Below, one piece after another: positions 55,395 to 64,000 of a stretch of DNA of 64,000 nucleotides. The number at the start of each line of letters is the position of its first letter. The first letter of the stretch is position 1. The position numbers and the translations under genes are program-made. The notes beneath the pieces are model-generated. The model made no database searches. It had not been told where the DNA came from and saw nothing but the letters and a program-made list of their open reading frames with translations. The DNA is taken from positions 1 to 64,000 of the forward strand of contig NZ_FUYB01000018.1 in the NCBI RefSeq assembly GCF_900167255.1, in the 5' to 3' direction. The stretch comes from Thiothrix eikelboomii. GTDB taxonomy: Bacteria; Pseudomonadota; Gammaproteobacteria; Thiotrichales; Thiotrichaceae.

Positions 55395-56399
55395 TTAAAT
55401 GTAATCCCGATACCAATGCACAAACCGCTCCAGCCCATCCTCTACCTCAGTAGCAGGCTTGAACCCCACATCCGCAATCAACTCATCCACATCCGCATAC
55501 GTCACTGGCACATCCCCCGGCTGCATCGGCAGATGATTTTCCACCGCCTTCTGCTCCAGTGCCGTTTCCAACGCCGTAATAAACCGTCGCAACGTCACCG
55601 GTTGATTATTCCCAATATTATAAATCTTATAAGGCGCTTGCACCGTCGTCGTCGCATTCACCTGCGGCTGCGGAATCCTGTCAATGATCCGCACCACACC
55701 CTCGATAATATCGTCGATATACGTGAAATCCCGCAGCATATCCCCGTGGTTATACACATCAATCGGCTTGCCTGCCAAAATCGCCTGAGTGAACTTGAAA
55801 TACGCCATATCCGGTCTGCCCCACGGCCCATACACCGTAAAAAAGCGCAAACCCGTCGTCGGAATATTAAACAAATGGCTATAAGTATGCGCCATCAACT
55901 CATTCGATTTCTTGGTGGCAGCATACAAACTGATCGGATAATCCACCCGGTCAGCAGTACTGAACGGCTGCTTCACATTCATCCCATACACCGAACTCGA
56001 TGACGCATACACCAAATGCTTCACCCCACTGTGGCGGCAACCTTCCAACACATTCACAAAGCCCACTACATTGGAATCGACATAAGCATTCGGGTTATCA
56101 ATCGAATACCGCACCCCCGCCTGCGCCCCCAGATTCACCACTGCATCAAACGCATGACGCTCGAACAACTGTGCCATACCCGCCCGATCCGCCATATCCA
56201 GCGGGATAAACGTATAACGCTGACTTGCCTGCTGCGCCTGTACAAACTGCTCCAGATCCTGCAACCGCGCACGCTTTAACGCCGGGTCATAATAATCGTT
56301 GAGGTTATCAATTCCCACGACGCTATCGCCGCGAGCCAATAACGCTTTAGCAAGGAAAAAGCCGATGAATCCGGCAGAACCGGTGATGAGTACTTTCAT
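55395..56399 (-). CDS. UDP-glucuronate/UDP-GlcNAcA 4-epimerase-like
   Basis: 334 residues, extended SDR: VLITGSAGFIGFFLAKALLA, the NLNDYYDPALKRARL motif typical of uronate 4-epimerases, YAATKKSNELMAHTYSHLF. Likely acts on UDP-GlcA or UDP-GlcNAcA. Its start overlaps the stop of a gene that is cut off by an IS just upstream (TAATG). Confidence 0.88.
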   Translation of the reverse strand: MKVLITGSAGFIGFFLAKALLARGDSVVGIDNLNDYYDPALKRARLQDLEQFVQAQQASQRYTFIPLDMADRAGMAQLFERHAFDAVVNLGAQAGVRYSIDNPNAYVDSNVVGFVNVLEGCRHSGVKHLVYASSSSVYGMNVKQPFSTADRVDYPISLYAATKKSNELMAHTYSHLFNIPTTGLRFFTVYGPWGRPDMAYFKFTQAILAGKPIDVYNHGDMLRDFTYIDDIIEGVVRIIDRIPQPQVNATTTVQAPYKIYNIGNNQPVTLRRFITALETALEQKAVENHLPMQPGDVPVTYADVDELIADVGFKPATEVEDGLERFVHWYRDYI

Positions 56400-56454
56400 T
56401 AATCGCTCCCAAACAAATCACGTGTATAGACTTTCGCGGCGACATCATCCAATT
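56399..56454 (-). pseudogene. C-terminal remnant of a gene cut by ISAs1
   Basis: The minus-strand frame reads LDDVAAKVYTRDLFGSD and stop TAA at 56399-56401, overlapping the epimerase ATG. It is bounded on the other side by the IS end near 56455. The stop-start overlap suggests it was a real, coupled operon gene before the insertion. Family not recognised from 17 residues. Confidence 0.5.
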
Positions 56455-57698
56455 CACGGCAAGATTACGAAAATCCCTTAGCCATCAATAACTCAGAAAG
56501 ATAGTCAGTATTCATGGCGGCCTTCTTCTGTTTGCGTTTCATGCCTGCTTTGAAGGTTTTGTGGCTGTTCAATACGTTAAAGGCAATATGCCGTATTCCA
56601 GCGAGGTTCTCGGCGGCTTTGTCGCGGCGAATTCGGCAATCGTCTTCACCCATCGCGACATCCAATCGCCAGTGGAGTTGGTTTTCGATCATCCAATGGT
56701 TGCGGATAGCATCCGCGAATTGTTTGGCAGTGAGCGTTGCGGAGCTGATGTAGTAGCGAACCGTCGCATTTTCGGGTATTTCCCCTTGGGTGGTACGGAA
56801 CGATAAAGCGACCCCCAGCGTTTTTAACTCAGGCCAATCGGCACTTAATTCCACGAAATCCCCGATGACATCACTAACGATATGAAAACGGGTTTCCTCT
56901 CTGCCGGGTGCCTTTTCAATGGTGCTGAAGTAATCACCTGGGTACTGCACAGCGTGACTCAGCGGAAAATGTTTCGCAAAGGCTTCTTCAAGCCGTTTTT
57001 GATTGCCCTTGACTGCTAACAGGTAATTGGCTTCCTTATCCAGAATGGCTTGGGCAATCGCTTTCTGGCAACCCATCGCGTCCAACGTGACGAGACAGCC
57101 ACACACCGACAACAGCTTCAATAATTCAGGAATGGCGGTGATTTCATTGGATTTTTCATCGGTTTTGACTTGTCCTAACACCACGCCATTCGCCGTTGAA
57201 AAGGCACTGACCATGTGGATAGCCCCCGTTCTACGGCGCTTGTCATAAGAGCCGCGTAAGGTTTTGCCATCAATGGCAATAACCTCACCTTCTGTCAGTT
57301 TATGGCAACTTTGCATCCAGTTAGCGAAACAGCGTTGGAATTGTTGTGGGTTAATCAAGCTCATCACGCGAGCAAGGGTGTCGTGGCTGGGGATGCCGTT
57401 ATCAAAATCAGCGTATTCTTGTAACCAAGTGAGTCGATCATGCCCAAAGTCTTCAATTTCTTCCCAGCCCTCGGCACCCGCAATGACCGCGCAGATAACC
57501 AAGAGCAAAATATCGCTGAGTTTGTGTTCAATTTTTCCCGTTTGGCGGTAGTCTTGAATGATGGAGAAGTGGCTAAGCAGGTCATGATCTTGCATGGGTG
57601 CATCCCTTCGATGAAAAGGGGATAGCTTATCAGGCGGCAGTGTTTGAGCGTTAATCGTTCGCCATTGATTTTACTGGCTGATTCATGCGTTTGCCCTG
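56455..57698 (-). mobile_element. ISAs1-family insertion sequence
   Basis: The element of about 1.24 kb has one transposase gene and imperfect terminal inverted repeats: CACGGCAAGATTACGAAA at 56455 and, on the other strand inward from 57698, CAGGGCAAACGCATGAAT. The 8 outermost bases match at 7 positions. No clear direct repeat flanks it; a nearby TCCAAT on both sides is not adjacent to the ends. It interrupts the polysaccharide operon. Confidence 0.72.
56465..57595 (-). CDS. ISAs1-family DDE transposase
   Basis: 376 residues, complete: N-terminal FSIIQDYRQTGKIEHKLSDI, AIDGKTLRGSYDKR with the first catalytic Asp, VTLDAMGCQKAIAQAI with the second, NHWMIENQLHWRLDVAMGED with the Glu. This set is typical of ISAs1/H-repeat-associated transposases. 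Intact, so the element may be active. Confidence 0.92.
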   Translation of the reverse strand: MQDHDLLSHFSIIQDYRQTGKIEHKLSDILLLVICAVIAGAEGWEEIEDFGHDRLTWLQEYADFDNGIPSHDTLARVMSLINPQQFQRCFANWMQSCHKLTEGEVIAIDGKTLRGSYDKRRRTGAIHMVSAFSTANGVVLGQVKTDEKSNEITAIPELLKLLSVCGCLVTLDAMGCQKAIAQAILDKEANYLLAVKGNQKRLEEAFAKHFPLSHAVQYPGDYFSTIEKAPGREETRFHIVSDVIGDFVELSADWPELKTLGVALSFRTTQGEIPENATVRYYISSATLTAKQFADAIRNHWMIENQLHWRLDVAMGEDDCRIRRDKAAENLAGIRHIAFNVLNSHKTFKAGMKRKQKKAAMNTDYLSELLMAKGFS

Positions 57699-57731
57699 AG
57701 TATTCCAATCTAATATGCCGATTTTCATCAT
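57699..57731 (-). pseudogene. N-terminal remnant of a coupled gene on the other side of the IS
   Basis: ATGATG at the Uma2 stop codon opens a frame reading MMKIGILDWNT before the IS end. The start is coupled to the Uma2 stop (ATGA). It may be the 5' end of the gene whose 3' end is at 56399-56454, with the middle lost or only a very short protein; the evidence is only position. Confidence 0.35.
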
Positions 57732-58306
57732 GCTATCTCCAGCCCCACTTCCTTACGTACCCGCCGATAGATATGTTCCACTGGCACATTCAGCGCTATG
57801 GATTCGAGATGAAATACTTCACCTGCGCGGTATATTTCGCGCTCCCATGAGGTGCGTCGTCGCCATAGGCGTATCAGTGGCACATCCTGCGATACCACAA
57901 CATATTCCAGCAAACTAGGAATAGTGGTGTAGTTGTCGAATTTTTCCTTTAAATCAGTGCGCTCGGTGCTGTCCGACAAGACTTCCACAATCAAAATAGG
58001 ATTCGTACAAATATATTCATCTTCATCAAGAATGGAGCAAGTCGCCATGATGTCAGGATAATAGGCGAACCGTTGACCTTTATGCTGGATAACAGTTTTC
58101 ATATCAGATTGCCACACCCGATATTCTTCTCTTAAGTGTGTTTCAATCAAGGCATGAAATGAGCTGGTAATAGTATTATGCGTGCGACTCGCTCCCGCCA
58201 TCGCATAGACTAGACCATCTACGTATTCACTACGGATTTCAACCTCACGTTCACCCGTTAAATAGTCTTCAAACGGGACAAGATCATATTTTAATACTTG
58301 AACCAT
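57728..58306 (-). CDS. Uma2-family (DUF820) putative endonuclease
   Basis: 192 residues. The PD-(D/E)XK-like core is visible: EYVDGLVYAMAGAS, YYPDIMATC, PILIVEVLSDSTERTDLKEK. Uma2 proteins are common in cyanobacteria and filamentous bacteria, often in many copies, with unknown role; a mobile-element or defence link is suspected. It lies between manC and the IS in the same direction as the operon. Confidence 0.85.
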   Translation of the reverse strand: MVQVLKYDLVPFEDYLTGEREVEIRSEYVDGLVYAMAGASRTHNTITSSFHALIETHLREEYRVWQSDMKTVIQHKGQRFAYYPDIMATCSILDEDEYICTNPILIVEVLSDSTERTDLKEKFDNYTTIPSLLEYVVVSQDVPLIRLWRRRTSWEREIYRAGEVFHLESIALNVPVEHIYRRVRKEVGLEIA

Positions 58307-58390
58307 CTATATCATCTGCCTATGGCTGCTTAGTTTCAGGGGTACTTACTTTTGTGACTGTCCACGATGACTGGGATAGATCAACTTACC

Positions 58391-59836
58391 TTAAGCATAG
58401 CAGCTTTCAAGCGGTCGCCCATATGCATCCTCAAACCTAACAATATCATCCTCCCCCAGATAGCTCCCTGATTGAATCTCAATAATCTCTAAAGGCAGTT
58501 TGCCCGGATTCGCTAGGGAGTGAAGTTCACCTAGGGGTATGTAGGTGGATTGATTTTCCGTTAAGAGTAGGGTTTTATCTCCACAGCGTACTTCTGCCGT
58601 GCCACTGACTACAATCCAATGTTCAGCTCGGTGGTGATGCATTTGCAGGGATAGTTTTGCACCCGGTTTCACCACAATGCGTTTGACTTGAAAGCGAGCA
58701 CCGTTATCTATGCAATCATAGCTGCCCCAAGGGCGATTCACTTCGCGGTGGATGCTGGCTTCTGGGCGTTGTTGAGTTTGCAATTGCCCGACAATCTGTT
58801 TGACATCTTGAACGTGATCTCGGTGGGCAACCAGCACCGCATCTTTCGTTTCCACTACGGTGAGATTATCAACACCGACGAGAGTGACTAAGCGATGCTC
58901 AGCATACACTAAATTATTGTGGGCATTATGAGTGAGGGTATCGCCACGTAGAACATTATGTTGTTCATTGTGTGGGCTGACTTCCCAGACCGCTGACCAC
59001 GCACCCACATCATTCCAACCTGCATCTAGCGGGATCACCACCGCATCAGTTGTTCTTTCCATTACGGCATAGTCAATCGAAATAGACGGGCAGGCGGCAA
59101 AAGCCGCTGCCTGCAGTCGAATAAAGTCAAGATCAGGTCGAGGTTGGGCGAGTGCCAATTGGCATTGGGCAATAATATCAGGCTGGTACTTGGCTAGCTC
59201 TGCTAATAAACGATCAGCACGGAATAGAAACATTCCGCTATTCCATAGGTAGTTGCCACTCTCAAGATAGGCTGCGGCAGTGATCGCATTCGGTTTTTCC
59301 ACAAAGGCAGCAACTCGTTTGGCAGTGAGTCCTGCGATGGTTTCACCTTGTTGAATATAGCCATAACCTGTTTCGGCATGCTGTGGCACAATGCCAAAGG
59401 TTGCTAAATAACCCTCACGAGCGGCGTGTGCTGCTGCTTGAATCGCTTGATGGAAGGCGGCTTGATCTTGAATCACATGATCAGCGGGTAAGACTAATAA
59501 TAGGGCTTCGGTTTTCCCCTGCTGTGCTAAATACAGGGCAGCTAAAGCGATAGCGGGGGCAGTATTGCGGCCAACAGGCTCTAATAAAATGCCTTGATGC
59601 TGCAGATTGAGGCTACGTAATTGTTCGGCCACCATAAAGCGGTGTTCTTCATTACAGATGATTAAGGCCTCTTCAAGCTCAGTGACACCTTGCAGGCGTT
59701 GCAAGGTATTCTGAAATAGGCTCAGCTGATCAACCATCGGCAAAAATTGTTTAGGACGCAGCTGACGCGACATAGGCCAAAGGCGTGTGCCTGAGCCACC
59801 TGATAAAATCACGGGAATAATTGAAGTAGGGGTCAT
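58391..59836 (-). CDS. manC: Mannose-1-phosphate guanylyltransferase/mannose-6-phosphate isomerase
   Basis: 481 residues: N-terminal guanylyltransferase with [32 protein letters not shown] and FVEKPNA; C-terminal cupin isomerase with [30 protein letters not shown]. It makes GDP-mannose in the cytoplasm for mannose, rhamnose or fucose-type sugars. It overlaps manB by 4 bp. Confidence 0.94.
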   Translation of the reverse strand: MTPTSIIPVILSGGSGTRLWPMSRQLRPKQFLPMVDQLSLFQNTLQRLQGVTELEEALIICNEEHRFMVAEQLRSLNLQHQGILLEPVGRNTAPAIALAALYLAQQGKTEALLLVLPADHVIQDQAAFHQAIQAAAHAAREGYLATFGIVPQHAETGYGYIQQGETIAGLTAKRVAAFVEKPNAITAAAYLESGNYLWNSGMFLFRADRLLAELAKYQPDIIAQCQLALAQPRPDLDFIRLQAAAFAACPSISIDYAVMERTTDAVVIPLDAGWNDVGAWSAVWEVSPHNEQHNVLRGDTLTHNAHNNLVYAEHRLVTLVGVDNLTVVETKDAVLVAHRDHVQDVKQIVGQLQTQQRPEASIHREVNRPWGSYDCIDNGARFQVKRIVVKPGAKLSLQMHHHRAEHWIVVSGTAEVRCGDKTLLLTENQSTYIPLGELHSLANPGKLPLEIIEIQSGSYLGEDDIVRFEDAYGRPLESCYA

Positions 59837-61293
59837 GAATGATGTAGCAATTGACTGATTTCTTGAGTTTTCGCTTGCATCAAGGCTAAATCACCTCGGC
59901 TTTCTACATTGAGTCGCAAGACAGGTTCGGTATTAGAACCCCGTAAATTAAACCGCCAATCGGCAAATGCCATGCTCAAACCATCCGTCCGGTCAATCAC
60001 CGGAGATTCACTCTTGCTTCCTTCACCTCTTGCGGGGGAAGGGTTGGGGATGGGGGGTACAGAAGCACTAAAAAATGTTTCTACTCTCGCAATACTCGCC
60101 TGCACATCCTGCACGCGGAAATTAATTTCACCACTACAAGGATAAGCAGCCATGCGTTCACTAACCAAGGCCGAGAGTGGTTTTCCAGTCTTACACAGCA
60201 GTTCTGTGACTAATAGCCAAGGAATCATGCCACTATCACAATAAGCAAAATCACGGAAATAATGGTGAGCACTCATTTCGCCACCGTAGATGGCATCTTC
60301 GGAGCGCATCCGTTCTTTGATGAAAGCATGTCCGGTTTTTGACTGAATCGGTATGCCACCGTTAGTTTTGACAATATCCACCGTATTCCACGTTAAACGT
60401 GGATCATGGATGATTTTTGCACCCGCCTGTTTTTGCAAAAAGGCCGCTGCTAGCAAGCCAACAATATAATAACCCTCAATAAAATTGCCATTTTCATCAA
60501 ACAAAAAGCAACGGTCGAAGTCGCCATCCCAAGCAATCCCCAGATCCGCTTGATGAGCTAAGACAGCATCCCGCGTATCTGCACGGCACTCGGGCAATAG
60601 CGGGTTAGGGATGCCATGAGGAAAACTGCCATCTGGCTGATGATGGACCTTGATGAAACTTATCGGAACTTGTAGGCGTTGAAATTCTGCTTCTAAGGCA
60701 TCAATCACCGGTCCCGCTGCTCCATTGCCGGCATTGACGACCAGTTTGAGCGGTTTTAGTTGAGCAGGATCGATATAGCTCAACAGATGTTGTACATAGT
60801 CTGCAAGGCAGGATTGGTGAGTGAGTGTGCCGCGCTGCGTCATGGGCTGAAATTGATTAGCCTCAGCTAAGCGACGAATTGCAAATAAGCCGCTATCACC
60901 ACTGATCGGCTTAGATCCTTCGCGCACCAGCTTCATTCCATTGTAATCCATTGGATTATGGCTGGCCGTGACCTCAATGCCACCCTCCACCCCTAAATGG
61001 AAAGTGGCGAAATAAACTTCTTCTGTACCGGTCATGCCAAGATCAATGACATGAATACCTGCATCCAGCAAACCTTCCGCAAGGGCTTGCTTGAGGCTGG
61101 CTGAACTTAGGCGTATATCGCCACCGACTACCACCGTCTTGATTCCCCGCGTCTGGTGGGTGGATAGGCTTGAAACAGCAGGCGATTGCAGCCATTCGCC
61201 ATAAGCTCGCCCAATACGATAAGCCAGCTCATTATTTAATTCTTCGCCTAATTGACCGCGAATATCATAGGCTTTAAAGCAGCTTAGGGTCAT
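59833..61293 (-). CDS. manB: Phosphomannomutase with an in-frame repeat insertion
   Basis: 486 residues, about 30 longer than the usual CpsG/ManB. Active-site Ser in [14 protein letters not shown], metal loop [15 protein letters not shown], sugar-binding [14 protein letters not shown], and phosphate-binding [15 protein letters not shown]. It converts mannose-6-phosphate to mannose-1-phosphate for manC. Between FFSASV and [10 protein letters not shown] there is an extra [17 protein letters not shown] segment encoded by a repeat-like GC-rich element; the flanking domain-4 sequence is intact, so the enzyme may still work. Confidence 0.92.
   Translation of the reverse strand: MTLSCFKAYDIRGQLGEELNNELAYRIGRAYGEWLQSPAVSSLSTHQTRGIKTVVVGGDIRLSSASLKQALAEGLLDAGIHVIDLGMTGTEEVYFATFHLGVEGGIEVTASHNPMDYNGMKLVREGSKPISGDSGLFAIRRLAEANQFQPMTQRGTLTHQSCLADYVQHLLSYIDPAQLKPLKLVVNAGNGAAGPVIDALEAEFQRLQVPISFIKVHHQPDGSFPHGIPNPLLPECRADTRDAVLAHQADLGIAWDGDFDRCFLFDENGNFIEGYYIVGLLAAAFLQKQAGAKIIHDPRLTWNTVDIVKTNGGIPIQSKTGHAFIKERMRSEDAIYGGEMSAHHYFRDFAYCDSGMIPWLLVTELLCKTGKPLSALVSERMAAYPCSGEINFRVQDVQASIARVETFFSASVPPIPNPSPARGEGSKSESPVIDRTDGLSMAFADWRFNLRGSNTEPVLRLNVESRGDLALMQAKTQEISQLLHHS
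60011..60061. repeat. Repeat-type element inserted within manB
   Basis: The stretch with CTTCACCTCTTGCGGGGGAA and GGGTTGGGGATGGGGGG reads, in minus-strand frame, as [15 protein letters not shown]. This phrase and its nucleotide form are widely seen as small dispersed repeats in many proteobacteria (from general knowledge). Here it keeps the frame and adds about 15-20 residues near the enzyme's C-terminal domain. Confidence 0.65.
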
Positions 61294-61307
61294 CTATCTT
61301 GGCGTCT

Positions 61308-62945
61308 TCAATATTTAATGAAACCTAAGCGCTCGAGTGTGAGCAAGATCTTATGTGCACACTCATCGGGGGTAACTTCACTAGTATCCAATTTAAGCTC
61401 GGGCCTTTCAGGCGCTTCATAAGGATCATCAATCCCGGTGAAACCTTTTAGCAATCCTGACCGTGCCTTAGCATACAGGCCTTTTCGATCTCGGCGTTCA
61501 CATTCTGCAAGCGGAGTTGCCACATGAATTTCAATAAAGCCACCATAATTTTCGACTAACTCACGTACTTCACGGCGGACTGCTGAGTAGGGGGCAATCG
61601 GTGCGCAAATGGCGATGCCACCATTTTTGGTGATTTCACTGGCGACATAACCAATACGGCGAATATTTAAGTCACGGTGCTCTTTAGAAAAGCTCAATTC
61701 ACTAGATAGGTTTTTCCGCACCACATCCCCATCTAATAAAGTCACCGGCCGCCCACCCATTTCCATCAGCTTAACCATCAGGGCATTCGCTACAGTCGAT
61801 TTGCCTGAACCCGAAAGGCCGGTGAAAAAGACAGTAAAGCCTTGTTGATGACGAGGCGGGTAAGAGCGGCGTAGTTCAGTGATAACCTCAGGATAGGAAA
61901 ACCAAGTAGGTATTTCCAAGCCTTCCCGCAAGCGTCGTCTAAACTCAGTACCAGAAATAGTCAGCACAGCCTCATTGGGTGCTACCTCAGACTCCAGTAA
62001 ATATTCAGCCCGATCTTGAACATAAACCACATTTTCAAAGCTAACAATTTTAATCCCCATCTCGGCTTCAAATTCTTTCGCTAAGGCTTGGGCAGCATAA
62101 GGTTCGTAAAAATCTTGGCCTTGGCTATTCTTACCCGGACCTGCATGATCACGGCCGATAATAAAATGCGTACAGCCGTAGTTTTTTCGAATCAAGGCAT
62201 GCCAGACGGCTTCACGTGGTCCGGCCATTCGCATGGCTAGATGCAATAGGCTTAAAAAAGTGGTTTGTTCTGGATAATGCTTAATTAGTTGTTCATAGCA
62301 GCGCACGCGAGTGAAATGATCAATGTCCCCCGGCTTAGTCATACCAACGACCGGATGAATCAGGAGATTTGCTTCCAATTCACGTGCAGCTCTAAAGGTC
62401 AGCTCTTGATGCGCCCGATGCATGGGGTTGCGGGTTTGAAACGCCACCACTTTATGCCAACCTAGCTTTTTGAACAGGGCTTTGAGCTCGGCGGGGGTGT
62501 GCCGATGTTGGCGATAGTCATAATGCTCAGGTAGCTCAACTGCTGTGAGTGTACCACCAAGATAAATAGCCCCGGCTTGATGGTGCAGATAGTAAACGCC
62601 GGGATGCAAAGGGTCATTACTACCGAATACTTTAAGGGCTTCTAGGTCTTTATTCGGTGTCCAGATAGATTCTAATTGCAGGGTTGCAATTAAAACGCCT
62701 TCGGGATCACGCAATTCAAGGGTCTCACCTAATTGGAGTGATTCAGCAAAGCGGGCGCTCACATCTAAAGTAATCGGCATCGGCCATAAGTTGCCATCCG
62801 CTAAGCGCAGTGTTGCTAGGACACTGTCATAATCTGCTTGATTTAAAAAACCCTTTAAAGGAGCAAAAGCCCCTGATAAGAGCATTTCAATATCACACAG
62901 CTGACGTGGGCTTAAATCCCAACTTGGTTTATTGTTTTTGTTCAT
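61308..62945 (-). CDS. Fused ATP sulfurylase/APS kinase
   Basis: 545 residues. Residues 1-365 are ATP sulfurylase: FQTRNPMHRAHQ (170-180), GRDHAGPGKN (264-273), TISGTEFRRRL. Residues 370-545 are APS kinase: Walker A GLSGSGKST (376-384), LLDGDVVRKNLSSELSFSKE, KGLYAKARSG. Together they turn sulfate into PAPS, the donor for sulfation or for assimilation. It sits between manB and an O-antigen ligase gene, which hints at glycan sulfation, but no sulfotransferase is visible in the window. Confidence 0.93.
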   Translation of the reverse strand: MNKNNKPSWDLSPRQLCDIEMLLSGAFAPLKGFLNQADYDSVLATLRLADGNLWPMPITLDVSARFAESLQLGETLELRDPEGVLIATLQLESIWTPNKDLEALKVFGSNDPLHPGVYYLHHQAGAIYLGGTLTAVELPEHYDYRQHRHTPAELKALFKKLGWHKVVAFQTRNPMHRAHQELTFRAARELEANLLIHPVVGMTKPGDIDHFTRVRCYEQLIKHYPEQTTFLSLLHLAMRMAGPREAVWHALIRKNYGCTHFIIGRDHAGPGKNSQGQDFYEPYAAQALAKEFEAEMGIKIVSFENVVYVQDRAEYLLESEVAPNEAVLTISGTEFRRRLREGLEIPTWFSYPEVITELRRSYPPRHQQGFTVFFTGLSGSGKSTVANALMVKLMEMGGRPVTLLDGDVVRKNLSSELSFSKEHRDLNIRRIGYVASEITKNGGIAICAPIAPYSAVRREVRELVENYGGFIEIHVATPLAECERRDRKGLYAKARSGLLKGFTGIDDPYEAPERPELKLDTSEVTPDECAHKILLTLERLGFIKY

Positions 62946-64000
62946 GATCTATGGATGACGATGGTATTAAGGATTGAGTGTTAGCGATCGGTTCATTATG
63001 CAGAAAAATACCGAAGAGCAAAGCAAAAAATACAGCATTAGCCGGTGTATGTAGGCCAAAATCAGTGAGGCTATAGAGTAAAGCCAATAAAATACCGACA
63101 CCTGCCCCAGTTTTTAATAATTTAAATCCGGTGGTTTGATCTTGCCATAATTGTCGCCAACGGCGAAGATAAATAAAAATGAGAACACCAATGATTAAAG
63201 CACCCAAGATGCCCATATCTAATAGCAATTCTAAATAATCATTATGAGTATGATTAACAAATGAATTAACATCGTGAGGCTGAAATAGTCTATACACTTG
63301 TGGTGTTGTACCAGGCCCCGAGCCAACTGGAGAAAAGTTTTGAATAGCTGTCCAAGTGGTGCTATATAAAGTCCAACGTAAGTCGCCTAAAGTCGCTTGT
63401 GGAGCTAAGCGGTCAGCATAAGTAACCGTGACAATTTGCTGCAGTACTTTGAGTTGAATGACCACTGCTAGAATCAATAAAACAAAGCGTAAAGCAACAA
63501 TCGGAGCAGCTACCCGTTTGCGAATTTCGGGTGTGGTCATGGCCCAGAAAGAAAGAAAAATACTGAGTAGTAGCAAGGCTGCCCCAGTTCTAGAGGTCGT
63601 TAATAGTGGAGTAAAAGTCAGTGCTAATGAAATTAAACCAAAAACAGTCGCTAGAATAATTCTCAGGGTTGTTCCCATCGTTTGACTTAGAATCGCGATC
63701 ATCATTAGGCCAAGGGCTAGGGGTTCAACCATCTCCATAAAAGCGACGAAATGATTTTGGTTAATATAAGTACCTAGTGGAACACCCCCAGACCGAACTC
63801 TAAAAAATAGATCTTGATCCTGAATGAAGTATTGCCCCATACTGAGTATAGCCTGCCCCAAAGCTACGCCTAATAAAACATAAATTAGCCAAGTCAACTT
63901 ACGCTCAGGAAGGCTAATCGCAGTTAGAAAAATACCTAAGGGTGCTAATAGCGCCAGTAAGCCCGCAATAGAGCGCACGGGAATTAAGGATAGGCTTTGA
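62929..64000 (-). CDS. O-antigen ligase/polymerase family membrane protein (N-terminus cut by window edge)
   Basis: At least 356 residues; the frame stays open to the window end (bases 63999 down), so the GTG at 63978 is probably not the true start. About nine membrane helices and the large periplasmic loop with GSGPGTTPQVYRLFQPHDVN and NHTHNDYLELLLDMGILGAL, the typical Wzy_C/WaaL signature. It could be the WaaL-type ligase or a second polymerase. Its end overlaps the start of the sulfurylase gene by 17 bp. Confidence 0.87.
   Translation of the reverse strand, partial: QSLSLIPVRSIAGLLALLAPLGIFLTAISLPERKLTWLIYVLLGVALGQAILSMGQYFIQDQDLFFRVRSGGVPLGTYINQNHFVAFMEMVEPLALGLMMIAILSQTMGTTLRIILATVFGLISLALTFTPLLTTSRTGAALLLLSIFLSFWAMTTPEIRKRVAAPIVALRFVLLILAVVIQLKVLQQIVTVTYADRLAPQATLGDLRWTLYSTTWTAIQNFSPVGSGPGTTPQVYRLFQPHDVNSFVNHTHNDYLELLLDMGILGALIIGVLIFIYLRRWRQLWQDQTTGFKLLKTGAGVGILLALLYSLTDFGLHTPANAVFFALLFGIFLHNEPIANTQSLIPSSSIDHEQKQ

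Noticed and set aside
56440-57715. Target-site duplication of the ISAs1 element
   Set aside because: TCCAAT occurs near both ends but is not adjacent to the inverted repeats on both sides, so it is not a convincing duplication.
1-64000. tRNA, rRNA and known riboswitches
   Set aside because: I saw no cloverleaf, rRNA segment or conserved riboswitch core in the intergenic spaces; a covariance-model scan would be needed to be sure.

Overview
The window looks like a chromosome segment from a sulfur-oxidising gammaproteobacterium, most likely of the Thiothrix/Thiolinea type (Thiotrichales). The reasons are a dsrN-dsrR pair of the reverse dissimilatory sulfite reductase system, an exosortase H module, a gammaproteobacterial dapC-dapD pair, MnmC and EttA, and a very large O-antigen/exopolysaccharide locus. 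This assignment is inference from gene content; no 16S rRNA or other rRNA and no tRNA gene was seen.

Layout. 0-6.5 kb is a decayed surface-protein region: the right end of an IS200/IS605-type element (TnpB C-terminus), then three related minus-strand genes for secreted GEVED / thrombospondin-type-3 / SdrD-B-like proteins. Each is damaged by a frameshift, an internal deletion or both. A Uma2 nuclease remnant follows. 6.6-11.2 kb holds a pseudo-receiver/Ser-Thr kinase fusion, exosortase H with its partner membrane protein, and two unrecognised genes. 11.2-16.3 kb has a polymorphic-toxin shard, dsrN, dsrR, a NarX/NarL-like two-component pair and a rhodanese. 16.3-25.9 kb carries dapD and dapC (minus), a repeat-rich lipoprotein cytochrome c and a paralogous Ala-rich lipoprotein, small envelope proteins, mnmC and a lytic transglycosylase.

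25.9-64 kb is one long minus-strand polysaccharide locus, read from the right edge to the left. In order of transcription it has an O-antigen ligase, a fused ATP sulfurylase/APS kinase, manB, manC, a Uma2 nuclease, an ISAs1-family insertion, a UDP-uronate epimerase, wbpA-like and wbpB-like genes, a broken GlpD-like oxidoreductase, a wbpD-like gene, an antitoxin-like gene and a PIN-nuclease/aminotransferase fusion. An AT-rich core follows (Wzx, epimerase, two acyltransferases, HisH/HisF/WbpG amidination trio, glycosyltransferases, a second wbpE/D/B-like set, an asparagine-synthase-like gene, Wzy). Then come a Pgl-like bacillosamine set interrupted by a MntA-HepT toxin-antitoxin pair, Wzz and finally EttA.

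The enzymes fit together as Wzx/Wzy assembly of a glycan that contains 2,3-diamino-uronic acids (some probably acetamidino), a bacillosamine-type initiating sugar made by PglF/E/D-like enzymes and loaded by a PglC-like transferase, and GDP-mannose-derived sugars. The most unusual observations are the in-frame PIN-domain/aminotransferase fusion with a co-encoded antitoxin-like gene, the repeated placing of toxin/nuclease genes with 4-8 bp overlaps inside this operon, the series of internal-deletion remnants at 0-6.5 kb, and a lipoprotein cytochrome c on a long repetitive tether. Coordinates come from reading the sequence; no homology search was run.
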